Of a stretch of DNA of 36,352 nucleotides, positions 1-9,200 are shown piece after piece. This DNA is from Paracoccaceae bacterium. Its GTDB lineage: Bacteria > Pseudomonadota > Alphaproteobacteria > Rhodobacterales > Rhodobacteraceae. The notes below the pieces were generated by a model. That model was not told the origin of the DNA and searched no databases. It was given only the letters and a program-made list of their open reading frames with translations. The stretch is taken from positions 1-36,352 of the forward strand of contig JAPOVX010000390.1 of assembly GCA_026707935.1 (NCBI GenBank). Direction: 5' to 3'. Position numbers and translations under genes: made by a program. Positions within the stretch are counted from its first letter, which is position 1; each line of letters opens with the position of its first letter.

Positions 1-335
1 GCCGGCAAAGTCAGATCTTCACACCCCTTGAAGCGAGACACCAACTCTTCACTAACTTCGTTCAGAAGAGGACTCTTGGCTGACAACCTCAAAAAGAAAA
101 GGTAATCGTCCTTATGGCCGTACTTCTGTAGTAAATCGATGGCGCTCCACAGCGAAAGATCCGGCAAGCATTGTATGTCATGGAGTTCTCGTCCCAACCG
201 AAGCGTACTTCCGACAACTCCTTCACCGACCAATTGAGCCATCCCTCCCACCACACCTCTGATCCACTCAACAACTTCAGTCTGCTTCACCTCTTGTAAG
301 GTCGCGCTAGCGTGATTAAACACCATTTCGCGCAT
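1..335 (-). CDS. Partial unrecognised protein, third gene of the DUF262/DUF3696 operon
   Basis: An open frame runs leftward from an ATG at 335 off the window edge, giving about 111 N-terminal residues that begin MREMVFNHASATLQEV. It is too short for a 100%-contained ORF call but has no stop. The start lies 3 nt after the TAA of the upstream ATPase gene, so it is almost certainly translated from the same mRNA. The visible part is mostly helical and hydrophilic, with no signal peptide and no motif I recognise. From position alone it is likely the effector or a specificity partner of the DUF262/ATPase pair; this is inference. The C-terminal part, which may hold the informative domain, is outside the window. 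Confidence 0.75.
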   Translation of the reverse strand, partial: MREMVFNHASATLQEVKQTEVVEWIRGVVGGMAQLVGEGVVGSTLRLGRELHDIQCLPDLSLWSAIDLLQKYGHKDDYLFFLRLSAKSPLLNEVSEELVSRFKGCEDLTLP

Positions 336-338
336 CTT

Positions 339-1466
339 TTATATTCTCGGCTGAAGTAACTTCGCGAGGTTTTTCTCGTGTTGGTCAAAGAAACCCGTTG
401 GCCAAGAGGACAACCGACCATCCCTATCCAAAACTGGCGAAGAAATAACTGATTTGTCGCCTTCTCGTTCAAAATAGTGAATCGCCACTTTCTCTGGAGG
501 AATCAGTCCGTTACGAACGGAAATTCGTACACCATCAATGAAATGGTCACTGTGCGTTTCTATAAATACTTGTACGCCTGCAATTGACGCCGCGACGGCT
601 AACTCTGCCAGCTTGGTTTGACCTCGCGGATGAAGATGCGCCTCCGGATTCTCGATCAGACACATAGTTCCGCGTGAAGATAGCAACGCGATTAGGACGG
701 GCAAGGTATACGATAATCCAAATCCTACGTTCGTTGCACGATACGGGCGGGTATTCACGTCACCTGGACGATCAAACGAAAACCGAGCCAAAAGTGCGTC
801 CGCGTCCTGAATTGCTTCCAACTGAAGATGTACTCCAGGACTCACGGCGTCCAACCAGGATTCCAAAACTGCCGACATTGTTTTGGTACTCTGCCCGACA
901 CATCTAGGATCGTCCTCGTGCAATACGAGACCTCGCTTTGTGTGCCAATGCGCTAACGCCATTTCACTCCGCACACCGATGTTTCCCCTCCGCCCAGCTG
1001 TCTCCAACAATGGATAGAACTTCCGCGGTCCCACTCGCTCTGCACTAACGTAAAACAAATCACCACCAATAGGTGGCGCTCTATTCCAACCAATCGCTAT
1101 CTTGCCTCGACTAGTCCTCGACTCTTCCAACATGAGCAACCGATCGGCACGCCAACTATATTCGAACTGAAGTGAATAAGGTTCAGGAATCTCTTCGTCA
1201 TGCAGTTCAATTGAGATATTGTTCGTTTTGGCACCCTCAAAGAGGACGTCGGCGCCGGTTCCTAAATCTGTACGATCGCCTTGCAGGATTAACTCGTGCG
1301 GAACGGGATACATTATGGTTTCGATTGATTGCCGCAGCACGAGCAACGCCTGGATGACAGTACTCTTCCCCATCCCGTTCAGACCACATAGCAGCGTGAG
1401 GGGCGCACAATTCAACTCCAAGTTTTCGAAGCACTTGAAATTTGATAACTTCACCTGTCGGAGCAT
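339..1466 (-). CDS. AAA/ABC-type ATPase, DUF3696-like (OLD/RecF-related)
   Basis: This 375-residue protein starts like RecF/OLD-type ATPases (LRQVKLSNFKCFENLEL). It has a Walker A motif GLNGMGKST near residues 28-36, a Walker B-like CLIENPEAHLHPRGQ near 270, and a switch segment ETHSDHF near 303. The C-terminal segment after the His switch matches the layout of DUF3696 ATPases. Its ATG shares one base with the TGA of the upstream DUF262 gene (TGATG at 1464-1468), so the two are translationally coupled, and the next gene starts 3 nt after its stop. DUF262 and DUF3696 genes are recurrent neighbours in defence islands. The ATPase probably senses or licenses nuclease action; the exact role is inference. 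All ATPase motifs look intact. Confidence 0.88.
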   Translation of the reverse strand: MLRQVKLSNFKCFENLELNCAPLTLLCGLNGMGKSTVIQALLVLRQSIETIMYPVPHELILQGDRTDLGTGADVLFEGAKTNNISIELHDEEIPEPYSLQFEYSWRADRLLMLEESRTSRGKIAIGWNRAPPIGGDLFYVSAERVGPRKFYPLLETAGRRGNIGVRSEMALAHWHTKRGLVLHEDDPRCVGQSTKTMSAVLESWLDAVSPGVHLQLEAIQDADALLARFSFDRPGDVNTRPYRATNVGFGLSYTLPVLIALLSSRGTMCLIENPEAHLHPRGQTKLAELAVAASIAGVQVFIETHSDHFIDGVRISVRNGLIPPEKVAIHYFEREGDKSVISSPVLDRDGRLSSWPTGFFDQHEKNLAKLLQPRI

Positions 1467-2608
1467 CAGACAACTTCTCTTATTAGCGCTTCTATTTCTC
1501 CAAATCTTTTTTTCACCCGCTGTGGGACACCTGTAGATGTGGAAACCGCCATGTCAAATTCCCAATCCTCACGTAAGAGCTTCCTGAATTTCCGCCGGAG
1601 GCGGATTCGTTTCTTCACAAGTTCTTGAAGGTCTCGAACCGAACAACGCGCCAATCCCACACTCCAAGCTTCGAACAACGCTTTATTTACCGGCTTTCTT
1701 CGATGTCTGACATACGTACGCTTTCGAAACGCGTCGTCGTCAAATATATCTGCCGCAGCTTTCATTGTTCTCCTGAATTTCCGTTCCAACTTGTGAAGTT
1801 TGTCTTCGGGCATTTTGTTGATGCTTTTCATTGCATCAACGAGAAATCCGTCTAGATCATTTACCGCATAGTCTTCCCATGGATTGGTGTAGAATGCGAG
1901 AAACCGAAGAACACATTCACGATCTTGCATTCGCTCCTCTCGTATTGAATGATCCGTAGCCTTGAGGAATGCACTACCTTGTGCCAATTTGCGCAAGTAG
2001 TCGCGAACGGGGCCCGGATTGAGAGCATGGCGAATTTCCTGCCCATTGAGCGTCATTCCCCCAGTATTTATCCTGTGAAATATATTGAACATAACTTCGC
2101 CCGGAGTACCCGGCTCGATTACATTAACAATAAGCTGTGTTTCGTTAATGCGTCGGCGCATGTTTCTAGGAAGTTCGGTATACTTGAAGCCAAGCAGTTC
2201 ATCCAAATATTCTAAGCCAGCAAACGAGAACTCGCCGGTGACGAAGTCAAATATTGTCGACATTCTCTGAACACCGTCAACTACCGCCCAATTATCGAGA
2301 TTATCCGCAGAAACATAAAATACAGGAATGGGTATGCGGAGAAGAAGAGACTCGATTAGTCTGCTCTTGCGGCCTTTGCTCCAAATGCCTCGCATGCGCT
2401 GAAACTCAGGAGCTAGATCGATTTCGTGATGACGAATTCGAGAAACAAGCTGTTCGACGACAATGTTAACCGTACGAACCTTAATCTTTTCAGGATTGAA
2501 CGGACGTTCAATTTCGATAATGCTTGGATCTTCGGGTTCTGCTTCTACCCCGGCTGTTTCGTCGACGCCTCCGTTCAGAAGTTGGTCGTCGCTTCGCTGG
2601 GTATTCAC
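1466..2608 (-). CDS. DUF262 (GmrS/ParB-like) domain protein
   Basis: The protein has the layout of a DUF262 N-terminal domain: a substrate-side motif EFQRMRGIWSKGRKSRLIES, then PIPVFYVS, then VVDGVQRMSTIFDFVTG. The last is the family's DGQQR signature with the second position changed from Gln to Val. DUF262 proteins (GmrSD type) are ParB-like nucleases or NTP-binding enzymes of restriction systems. I prefer the GTG at 2608, because AAAGGGA lies about 7 nt before it; a TTG at 2626 in the same frame would add six residues that cover that site. It is the first gene of a three-gene operon and its stop overlaps the ATPase start. The C-terminal third is rich in Arg and Lys and may bind nucleic acid. 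The operon promoter should lie in 2609-2893, a region shared with the divergent HEPN-like gene. Confidence 0.87.
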   Translation of the reverse strand: MNTQRSDDQLLNGGVDETAGVEAEPEDPSIIEIERPFNPEKIKVRTVNIVVEQLVSRIRHHEIDLAPEFQRMRGIWSKGRKSRLIESLLLRIPIPVFYVSADNLDNWAVVDGVQRMSTIFDFVTGEFSFAGLEYLDELLGFKYTELPRNMRRRINETQLIVNVIEPGTPGEVMFNIFHRINTGGMTLNGQEIRHALNPGPVRDYLRKLAQGSAFLKATDHSIREERMQDRECVLRFLAFYTNPWEDYAVNDLDGFLVDAMKSINKMPEDKLHKLERKFRRTMKAAADIFDDDAFRKRTYVRHRRKPVNKALFEAWSVGLARCSVRDLQELVKKRIRLRRKFRKLLREDWEFDMAVSTSTGVPQRVKKRFGEIEALIREVV

Positions 2609-2893
2609 GTGAGTTTCCCTTTCCAAAATTCAGTTAGATCGTCGACTAAAGCACTTCTCGTCGCTGCGTCAACAGTGACGTTATCCAATAATGCTATGAC
2701 AATACAACCATCGGCACATTATCAGCGGTTTGAGAATTGAATGATTCGGGTAAATTCTCTCGCCCATGTCTTTCTGATTCAAGCGCTCCTTGAGAGGCAA
2801 GCAAGAGTAGCGAGATCTGCGGGATCGGTTCGTCCGGTTGATGGTATCGCCGAAGTCGGAGTCTCGGTGAAAAAGAAATTGGGAGTGTAGAAC

Positions 2894-3460
2894 TTGGCTG
2901 CTGAAAACCCCAAGAATGACTTGCGACGAATGATGTGGGAAGCCCATGATGCGCGAGCCTGTTTTCGCGTCTGGAGGACACTTGATTTGTCAAAAGATAA
3001 TCGAGAGCGCGTGAACGCGATCAACGATTTTGCGTATGTGGACTTTTTTCATGTCGTAATTTGGGGGACACAGGCACTTGCAATCTTGTCGTTGGGAAAA
3101 ATCTTTGATCGATCGAAGGGTGCGTTGAAGCTTCAGGATATCGTTCGGAGCCTCGACGACAATGAACTGAGCAAGGACGTGAATGGACTGTACAGTAAAC
3201 ACGGACGAGCGATCGAGAAAATCAAGCGCATCAGAGATAAGTCTGTTGCGCACAACGACAAGAACATGGATGAGCGCGACGTATTCGTCTCAGTAGGCAT
3301 TACGCCGAACGAAATGGAGCGTCTGATCGAAGACGTTTGCAGAATACTGAACGTAGCTGCAGGTCGAAAGTCAATCTCCAACCCAATTCCGGACGATTTG
3401 CGTTTCAAGAATGCCGTCCATCGTCTTTTGGACAAGTTGGGAAATGACTATGCGAATTAG
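2894..3460 (+). CDS. HEPN/AbiU2-like protein, probable RNase
   Basis: This 188-residue, mostly helical protein carries IRDKSVAHND at about residues 112-121. That fits the Rx4-6H motif of HEPN ribonucleases and strongly resembles AbiU2-type HEPN proteins, which also have an early helix like ARACFRVWRTL and a following YVDFFHVVIWGTQ segment. HEPN proteins of this kind act in abortive infection and toxin systems by cutting RNA. The start is a TTG at 2894, preceded by GGGAG at 8 nt spacing; an in-frame TAG at 2888 excludes a longer protein. It is divergent from the DUF262 operon and has no antitoxin-like partner next to it. Assignment to AbiU2 is from motif and layout only. Confidence 0.75.
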   Translation: MAAENPKNDLRRMMWEAHDARACFRVWRTLDLSKDNRERVNAINDFAYVDFFHVVIWGTQALAILSLGKIFDRSKGALKLQDIVRSLDDNELSKDVNGLYSKHGRAIEKIKRIRDKSVAHNDKNMDERDVFVSVGITPNEMERLIEDVCRILNVAAGRKSISNPIPDDLRFKNAVHRLLDKLGNDYAN

Positions 3461-3810
3461 AATCCCTTCGGAGCGATGATGAAAGTGGGGGGATTAGTAA
3501 GTTCTCAGAAGACAGCAGGTGGCGCACCCAAGTAGATATCATCCGAGCGATGCCGTCAGACGGTTGATTAGGAATGAAAGAATGCGTTGAACGTTTACCT
3601 TGAACGGACCATTCTCGGCAGCATGCAACGCATTTCAACTAATTGATATCACGTGTATTTGTTCGTCTCCGAGAGAAGCGGAATAGGCCCATTCATACGC
3701 TGTTCAACACTATTTCAACACGGAACCTTCGGGCATGTGGGGGGCGCACTCCTGACGTCTCTTCACGATGCTCCCTGACGGTCGCAATCGCTCGCCGCGC
3801 ACCGAAACCA
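3461..3810. other. Intergenic stretch between convergent genes, no gene seen
   Basis: About 350 bases separate the end of the HEPN-like gene from the end of the leftward membrane-protein gene. Short open frames occur on both strands, but none has a convincing start, ribosome site or recognisable sequence. I saw no strong hairpin followed by a T-run. Confidence 0.4.
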
Positions 3811-5154
3811 TCACCTCCAATTACGATTGACCAGATTCGAGAACGGTCCATCGCCCCAAGAAGAGTCTTCGCCGGGGAAGCCCGTTGGCGGCTCTGGGCC
3901 GTCATACATCCACTGATCCGGTGGCGGCCCTGTGGCTGCGATGGCAAAGTACCAGCCTGTCACAGTCTGTCGCCACGCATACCATGACTGTCCGTCTTGA
4001 GCGACATACAGCTTGATTCCAGATTTTTTCGGCAACCCCTGGTTCCTGAAGTCGTCACCGAGCATGTCGAGCATGTCCGTGCGGTAGCGACTCTCCCTTC
4101 GATACCAACCCATCTGACAGGTCGCCAGCCACTGTAGAGCAGCAATCGTTTCCGCGAACTCCCGGCGGTCCAGTCGTCGGCCATAGGCGTCGAGCTCCAG
4201 GGAGCCGCAGTAGCGTTTTAGTCGATCCTCCTCATCGATCTTCGCCTGCTCCGTACGTCGCAACACGTCCTGGAATTCCGCGATCACCCCTCTTGCAGCG
4301 GTGAACGTCTGGGCTTCACCGAGTTTCCTAGAGAAGTACCCGTAGCCAGTGAACCTTCGCACAGTGTGCGTACGGAAGCGTAGAACAGACAGCAATGCCA
4401 GCCCGGATCGCCAGCGTGCCCGTCGGTCGCTTGCCTCCCAGTTGATGCGGCGGAACGCTGCATCGTAGGCGAGAAAGATACTGAAGAGGTATAGGAACGG
4501 CACCAAACCGATTGTCAGCCAGACCGGAAGCGCAAAGTCGAGCAGCACGTCCGTTACGTTGAGTTGTTGCCAGTGCAGATATATCTGTCGTGCCGTAAGG
4601 ACGAAAAGAGCAAGCCCAATCAGGGCCAGAACGCGCTCGCAAAATACCTTCGCAGACTTGTACTCCGGCTTCTGGTCGGCCACCACAACCATCAGGCTCA
4701 ATACAGTCACTACGATCTGGAATCCTAGCTCTGCAACCAGACTCATCACATACAGGTTCACAAAGAACTCGACGAAGGCTGCGACGCCGACCGTCGCTAA
4801 AATCGTTCGCCGAAAGAAGCGCAGATCGCTGCCATCGGAGTCGATCTGCGCGCAGTTGAAGAGCAGAGCTCCGGCGGAGCCGAGCGTCCACAGGATCGTG
4901 CCTTTGGCAAGGACAAGGTTCCAGAGCGCGAGCCGTACGCCAATCAAAAGCTCTAGGCCAACCCAAGCCAACATTGCTACGAGGGGGATCAAGACCCGCG
5001 GCTTGAGGAACCCCCGGACGATCCCGACCAAACTCTCGCGCATGCTTTTCTTCGAGAAGGCCCACAGGACGGCGGCGGCGATCCAGATCAGAGCGGCTAA
5101 TTCTCGGTTGTTAAGCATTGACCAAAACTGTTGAACGGAATCCAAATATGACAT
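3811..5154 (-). CDS. Polytopic membrane protein of unknown function
   Basis: The N-terminal two thirds hold about six or seven hydrophobic segments, for example AALIWIAAAVLWAF, VLIPLVAMLAWVGLELLIGV, FQIVVTVLSLMVVV, VLALIGLALFVLTA and LTIGLVPFLYLFSIFLA. They are followed by a charged region and a cytosolic C-terminal part of about 200 residues rich in Arg, Tyr and Trp. The protein is thus an integral inner-membrane protein with a soluble tail. I do not recognise the family. I chose the ATG at 5154; a TTG at 5166 in the same frame would add four residues, and neither has a clear ribosome site. It stands alone between defence-like genes, so a membrane-acting effector is possible, but only by position. 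Confidence 0.75.
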   Translation of the reverse strand: MSYLDSVQQFWSMLNNRELAALIWIAAAVLWAFSKKSMRESLVGIVRGFLKPRVLIPLVAMLAWVGLELLIGVRLALWNLVLAKGTILWTLGSAGALLFNCAQIDSDGSDLRFFRRTILATVGVAAFVEFFVNLYVMSLVAELGFQIVVTVLSLMVVVADQKPEYKSAKVFCERVLALIGLALFVLTARQIYLHWQQLNVTDVLLDFALPVWLTIGLVPFLYLFSIFLAYDAAFRRINWEASDRRARWRSGLALLSVLRFRTHTVRRFTGYGYFSRKLGEAQTFTAARGVIAEFQDVLRRTEQAKIDEEDRLKRYCGSLELDAYGRRLDRREFAETIAALQWLATCQMGWYRRESRYRTDMLDMLGDDFRNQGLPKKSGIKLYVAQDGQSWYAWRQTVTGWYFAIAATGPPPDQWMYDGPEPPTGFPGEDSSWGDGPFSNLVNRNWR

Positions 5155-5698
5155 GGGGAGTGGCAACCCGAGGACAGGAGCTTAGACATGGGGGCAACTA
5201 CGCATGTTTGAGAATAAGCGCGCTTGCGATACAATCAAAGCACCGTGTGTGATCAGAACGCGAGAGCGGGCGTCCGCGTCTTGGTGGCTTTAACACTACC
5301 GTCTGAGCGTAGGGTTCTAGCCAGATTCGTGCCGAAATACACGCTAACGGGCCGGTTTCGGATGGATCCAGAATGCTCTTGAACACCGGATCTTATTTTC
5401 CGGTCAGCCTGGCCATTCTGAAGACGGTTTTCAGCCCCTTCAGCCCGAAATGCACCGGCAATTACCCGTGAACAGCACGAGAGAGAACATCCTGGCAAGG
5501 CTTTTTCATATCGCTTGTACCAGAGCTGACTTGGTAAGGGGTTGTTGGTCCGCAATTTGACGGGTTCAGAGGATTGCAAGAGATTGTCCGAAAGAAATGT
5601 TCGTTAAAATCGGTCAGTTCAGTCGCAAGAAACCATACGTGTTTCATCGCCCGATACTGTGAAATAAAATAGCAAAAGAACGATTACGTGGACAACGC
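5155..5698. other. Gene-free stretch upstream of recombinase relic
   Basis: No convincing coding sequence is visible over about 540 bases. One leftward open frame of about 108 codons (5253-5579) has no recognisable content. The stretch directly abuts a decayed serine recombinase, so it may be leftover transposon sequence such as a resolution site; I could not identify repeats that prove this. Confidence 0.35.
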
Positions 5699-6145
5699 AT
5701 TAAAACCATCGCCTTTCTCAGGGTTTCGACCGCGCAGTAGGACGCGGGCAGCCTGCGCCCCGCCAATCTCGAATGTGCCCGCAGACACGGCTTCCAGATC
5801 GACGACCTCGTCGAGGCAACACCACGGGGACAGGCCACGGCAAAGCGCCGCCGGCTCGATGAACTGATCGGAATTCTCGAGCGTGACCTGATCTCGGAGC
5901 GCACGCGCGAGGGCCTCGCAAAAGCCAATGCCTCCGGCAAGACGCTCGGGCGGCCGAAAGGATCACTGGGTGTGTCGCGGCTGGACGGGAAAGAGGACGA
6001 AATTCGTCAATTCATCGATCTCGGCGTCCTCCGTACCGAGATTGCAAAGATCACGGGCGTCTCCCGGTCAACCCTCTGCAATTCCATGACCACGCGGGGA
6101 CTGAAACCAGATCGATTGCGTGAATTGCAGCACGAATCTGGCTAA
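5699..6145 (+). pseudogene. Serine recombinase (resolvase/invertase) relic
   Basis: One frame reads KTIAFLRVSTAQ, then a TAG at 5738-5740, then a resolvase-like segment with RRHGFQIDDLVEAT and KRRRLDELIGIL. It jumps at about 5880 straight into ERDLISERTREGLAKA and the GRPKGSLGVSRLDGKEDEI hinge, and ends with a helix-turn-helix (EIAKITGVSRSTLCNSM). Intact relatives have roughly 190-200 residues and about 60 more residues between the ELIGIL and ERDLISER segments, including the SELSRLGR region. This copy therefore has an in-frame internal deletion, a nonsense mutation where Gln is usual, and an ATT where the ATG should be. The catalytic Ser in RVST is still encoded. It is dead, probably the resolvase or invertase of a former transposon. 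Confidence 0.85.
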
Positions 6146-6292
6146 AACCCCAATCCGGGTAGATCCCGCCACGTAAACGTCACAAAACCCGCGATTTGTT
6201 CACCGTGTGTTCTTCAAGATGTCCACTTATGCATCTCGGTCCGTGCAGGCCAAGTCGCCAAGGAATGACCGCAGCCAACGCACTGATGGACC

Positions 6293-9200
6293 TCAATATC
6301 CCAACCGGCGTTGTATTTCCGCATCGTCGTCGTGTCTGCGCGCCTGCTCATCGTAATCTTTGGCAATACCTTCCAAAGTGTTCCCGACGATTGGAAAGAC
6401 CGAGGATCGCCGCTTGGCCCAACCACGGTACATTCTCGCCAGTTTGCGTTCCTGGTTTCCTCCTTCCCCGACGGCACGCGTGTAGACACCACGTGCGTTT
6501 TGGATCCCAATATGGAAGCCCAAAGCAATTTCCTGAGAACCAACCCTTTCCATGGCTTCGGAGATCGCGACACAAGGTTTCACGCCTTCTTCGTCGGCCT
6601 GACCTCTCGCAAGAAACTGACCGATATACTGATCGCCGATATTTCCACGCCCGTGTTCGGAACATAGCCGACGCGCTTCCGCGATCCACCGCGACAACTC
6701 TGTCGAATCGATATCGCCATTCTCATCGGTTCCCGGAATGCGGTTTACGCGCCCAAGAAGTCGGTAAGCAGCAGAACCCAAAGCGTCGCTATTGTCTAAT
6801 TCCGCACGGTGCCACTCAGGTGGATCTTGCCCTCCGTCGTCACGCTTGAACAACAAGGCCAGAATCTGAACGAAACCAAGTGGTGACTCGGATATCCACC
6901 GTTCCAGGTTGGGGATCCCATGTTTGCTGTGGTCTAGAAAATGGACATACATGAACTCAAGCCCGATCATCTCGTCTCGATCAACTCCATCTCGACCATC
7001 CAGTTCGTGAATCGCTTCTGAAACTTCGTAGCTATCAGGTAGATACTGATCCGCCGATTCGGATCCAACCGTTCCTAGATTATGCAAAAGGCGTTTTAGT
7101 TGCGAAGTCTCAATCTTGGCCCAATTCAAACGTGCGACGCAGAAAGCGTCTCGGGGACGTTTTGCATCCAACAAGCGATCCAAGGATTCGACGATTTCTT
7201 CATCGGAATAGCGGCACCAGTCCGGCGTGACTTCCTGCCAGTACCGGTCCCTGACTTCGGGATCGCATCGGTCAAGCAATCGCCACGTAGACCAGCAAAA
7301 AGGTGCGCAACAAAACAGGCGCGTAGCGCTCTTCGCCTCCGAACTTTGCGTTGCGCCAGCAAGAAGCGTACCGCGCGGGTGATCCTCTATCACTCGGAGA
7401 AAACCCCTTAGGCACAAGTTGATATTCGGCTCCGAACTGGCAGGAACCGAGAGACACTTCTGCAACAACTCGATGCGTTCTTCGAATTCAACGATGTGGT
7501 AAAACAGCGCTTCACCGACAGCCACGGGCGCGCCGCTCCCGGCCAGAATTGCGGTGACGCCTTCGAAGCCCCGGGCCTGCCAGATCTCTCCAATTGCAGT
7601 ATTGCGGAGTCCACGTATAACCTCCGCCCGACGTTCGTAGTCGTAGTCATCCTCTTCGTCCTCGTCAGCAGAGGGCTCAATCCAGTGGTTCGCAAAAAGC
7701 CAAGAATGCCGTACGATAGGATCATGCGGTTCAAGTCGATCATAGGCCGCGAGTGCCTGATCCCGCGCATCGCCTTCAAGTACGCGTCGATGGCCTCGCC
7801 GGGTTAGAGCGGACCGACGAATGCGTTCGCGAAGTGCGGCTTTCGCTCCATCGTCTATCCGTGTGTCCGCCCAGTCATTGATCAAGTCCCAGATTTCGCG
7901 TTGGTGATCGTAAGGCCATTCGAGAGACAACTCGACAAGGTCGCCAAGCGTCCTTTGGTCATGGTCGGGCCACGCAATAACAAGTTCATAAGCTTTAATC
8001 CTCAGAGCGTGAAATTCTTCATTTTCCACTAATGCGCCGACACCAGTACAATCGTTGCGCCAGCGAGGACGATGATTACGAAATGCAATTTGACGCTTTG
8101 AACTCAATTGGGCCATGCAAACCTGCCAGCCAACATCCGGAAACCGCTTGGTTAACGTCGTCAGGGACTGCGTCCGTTCGTTCAGCAAAGCCGCGGTTTG
8201 CGGAATATAGCAACGGTAGAGACTCTGGAGGCTTCCGATCGGTGTGTTTGCATAGCTGTCGTCGATCGGAATCGACGATAGCCGCGCGAGTATAGCACTC
8301 ACCCTCTCAAGATGGTTCCAACCGAGACCCTCCAATGCCCACAACAACGATGATCGCAAGCACACGCCGAACGGGCCGCCATCTGCCGGTTTCAACAAGC
8401 CATGAACGGTCGGCTCCGGACTTTTCAGATCGGCCTCGATCAGCGTCAGGAATTCGTTCGGGGCCGCTTCGGCGTAGTCGGGCAGGTCGTCCAGGTGGGA
8501 GAGCAGATTTTCGAGCGTGAGTGGAGTGAGAAATTTGTGGATGAGAGTGGAAACCCGGAATTCGATATCGGCGCAGAGCCGGTTTTGAAACAGCGTGTTT
8601 CCATAGACGGAGAGTAACACCAACGTTTCGCGAATTCCGTTTCGCAAGGTCCTGGAGTGGGTGCGAACCTTGTTGTGCACTGCAGCGGCCCATCTTTCCT
8701 TTTCCGGTAGATCGAGCGCGGGGTCGGGTTCCGAAAGCACACGTTCGGCAGCAGCAAAGAACATGTCAAGATCTGATCGGGTGATGAATCTAGCGACACC
8801 GAACAGTGCGTCGATTCGGGAAACCACCCCTTGACATTCGCCCGCTGACCACAAGGGCGAGTCCGGGAGAGCCAGCAATTCGGTGACGGCACTCTCCAGT
8901 TCATTATTATCTGCGAAACGGGCGATTTGTCGAACTACCATACAATCAGACGGCGAAGTTTGACGCCAAGCACCGACTAGGGCCGCGGCGACTAACTTCT
9001 TCGCGGTGTCGGCATTCTCGACCCAGGCGGGTTCGCGAATTGCCGGGACTGTGGCAAGGCGCCTTCGCAGGACGGCAGGAGACCGACCTGTCTCCCTGGC
9101 AAGTTGGTCGATTCTGTTTTCGGACATCCCCATCGTTTCGAGCGACTCAGAAAAGTCCCTCCAGTCCGGCAGCCCGAGTCGAATGTCCGGCTCGCCCTCC

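Noticed and set aside
4328..5065. A 245-codon leftward frame inside the membrane-protein gene
   Set aside because: Arg/Pro/Cys-rich shadow of the hydrophobic frame, without start signal or motif.
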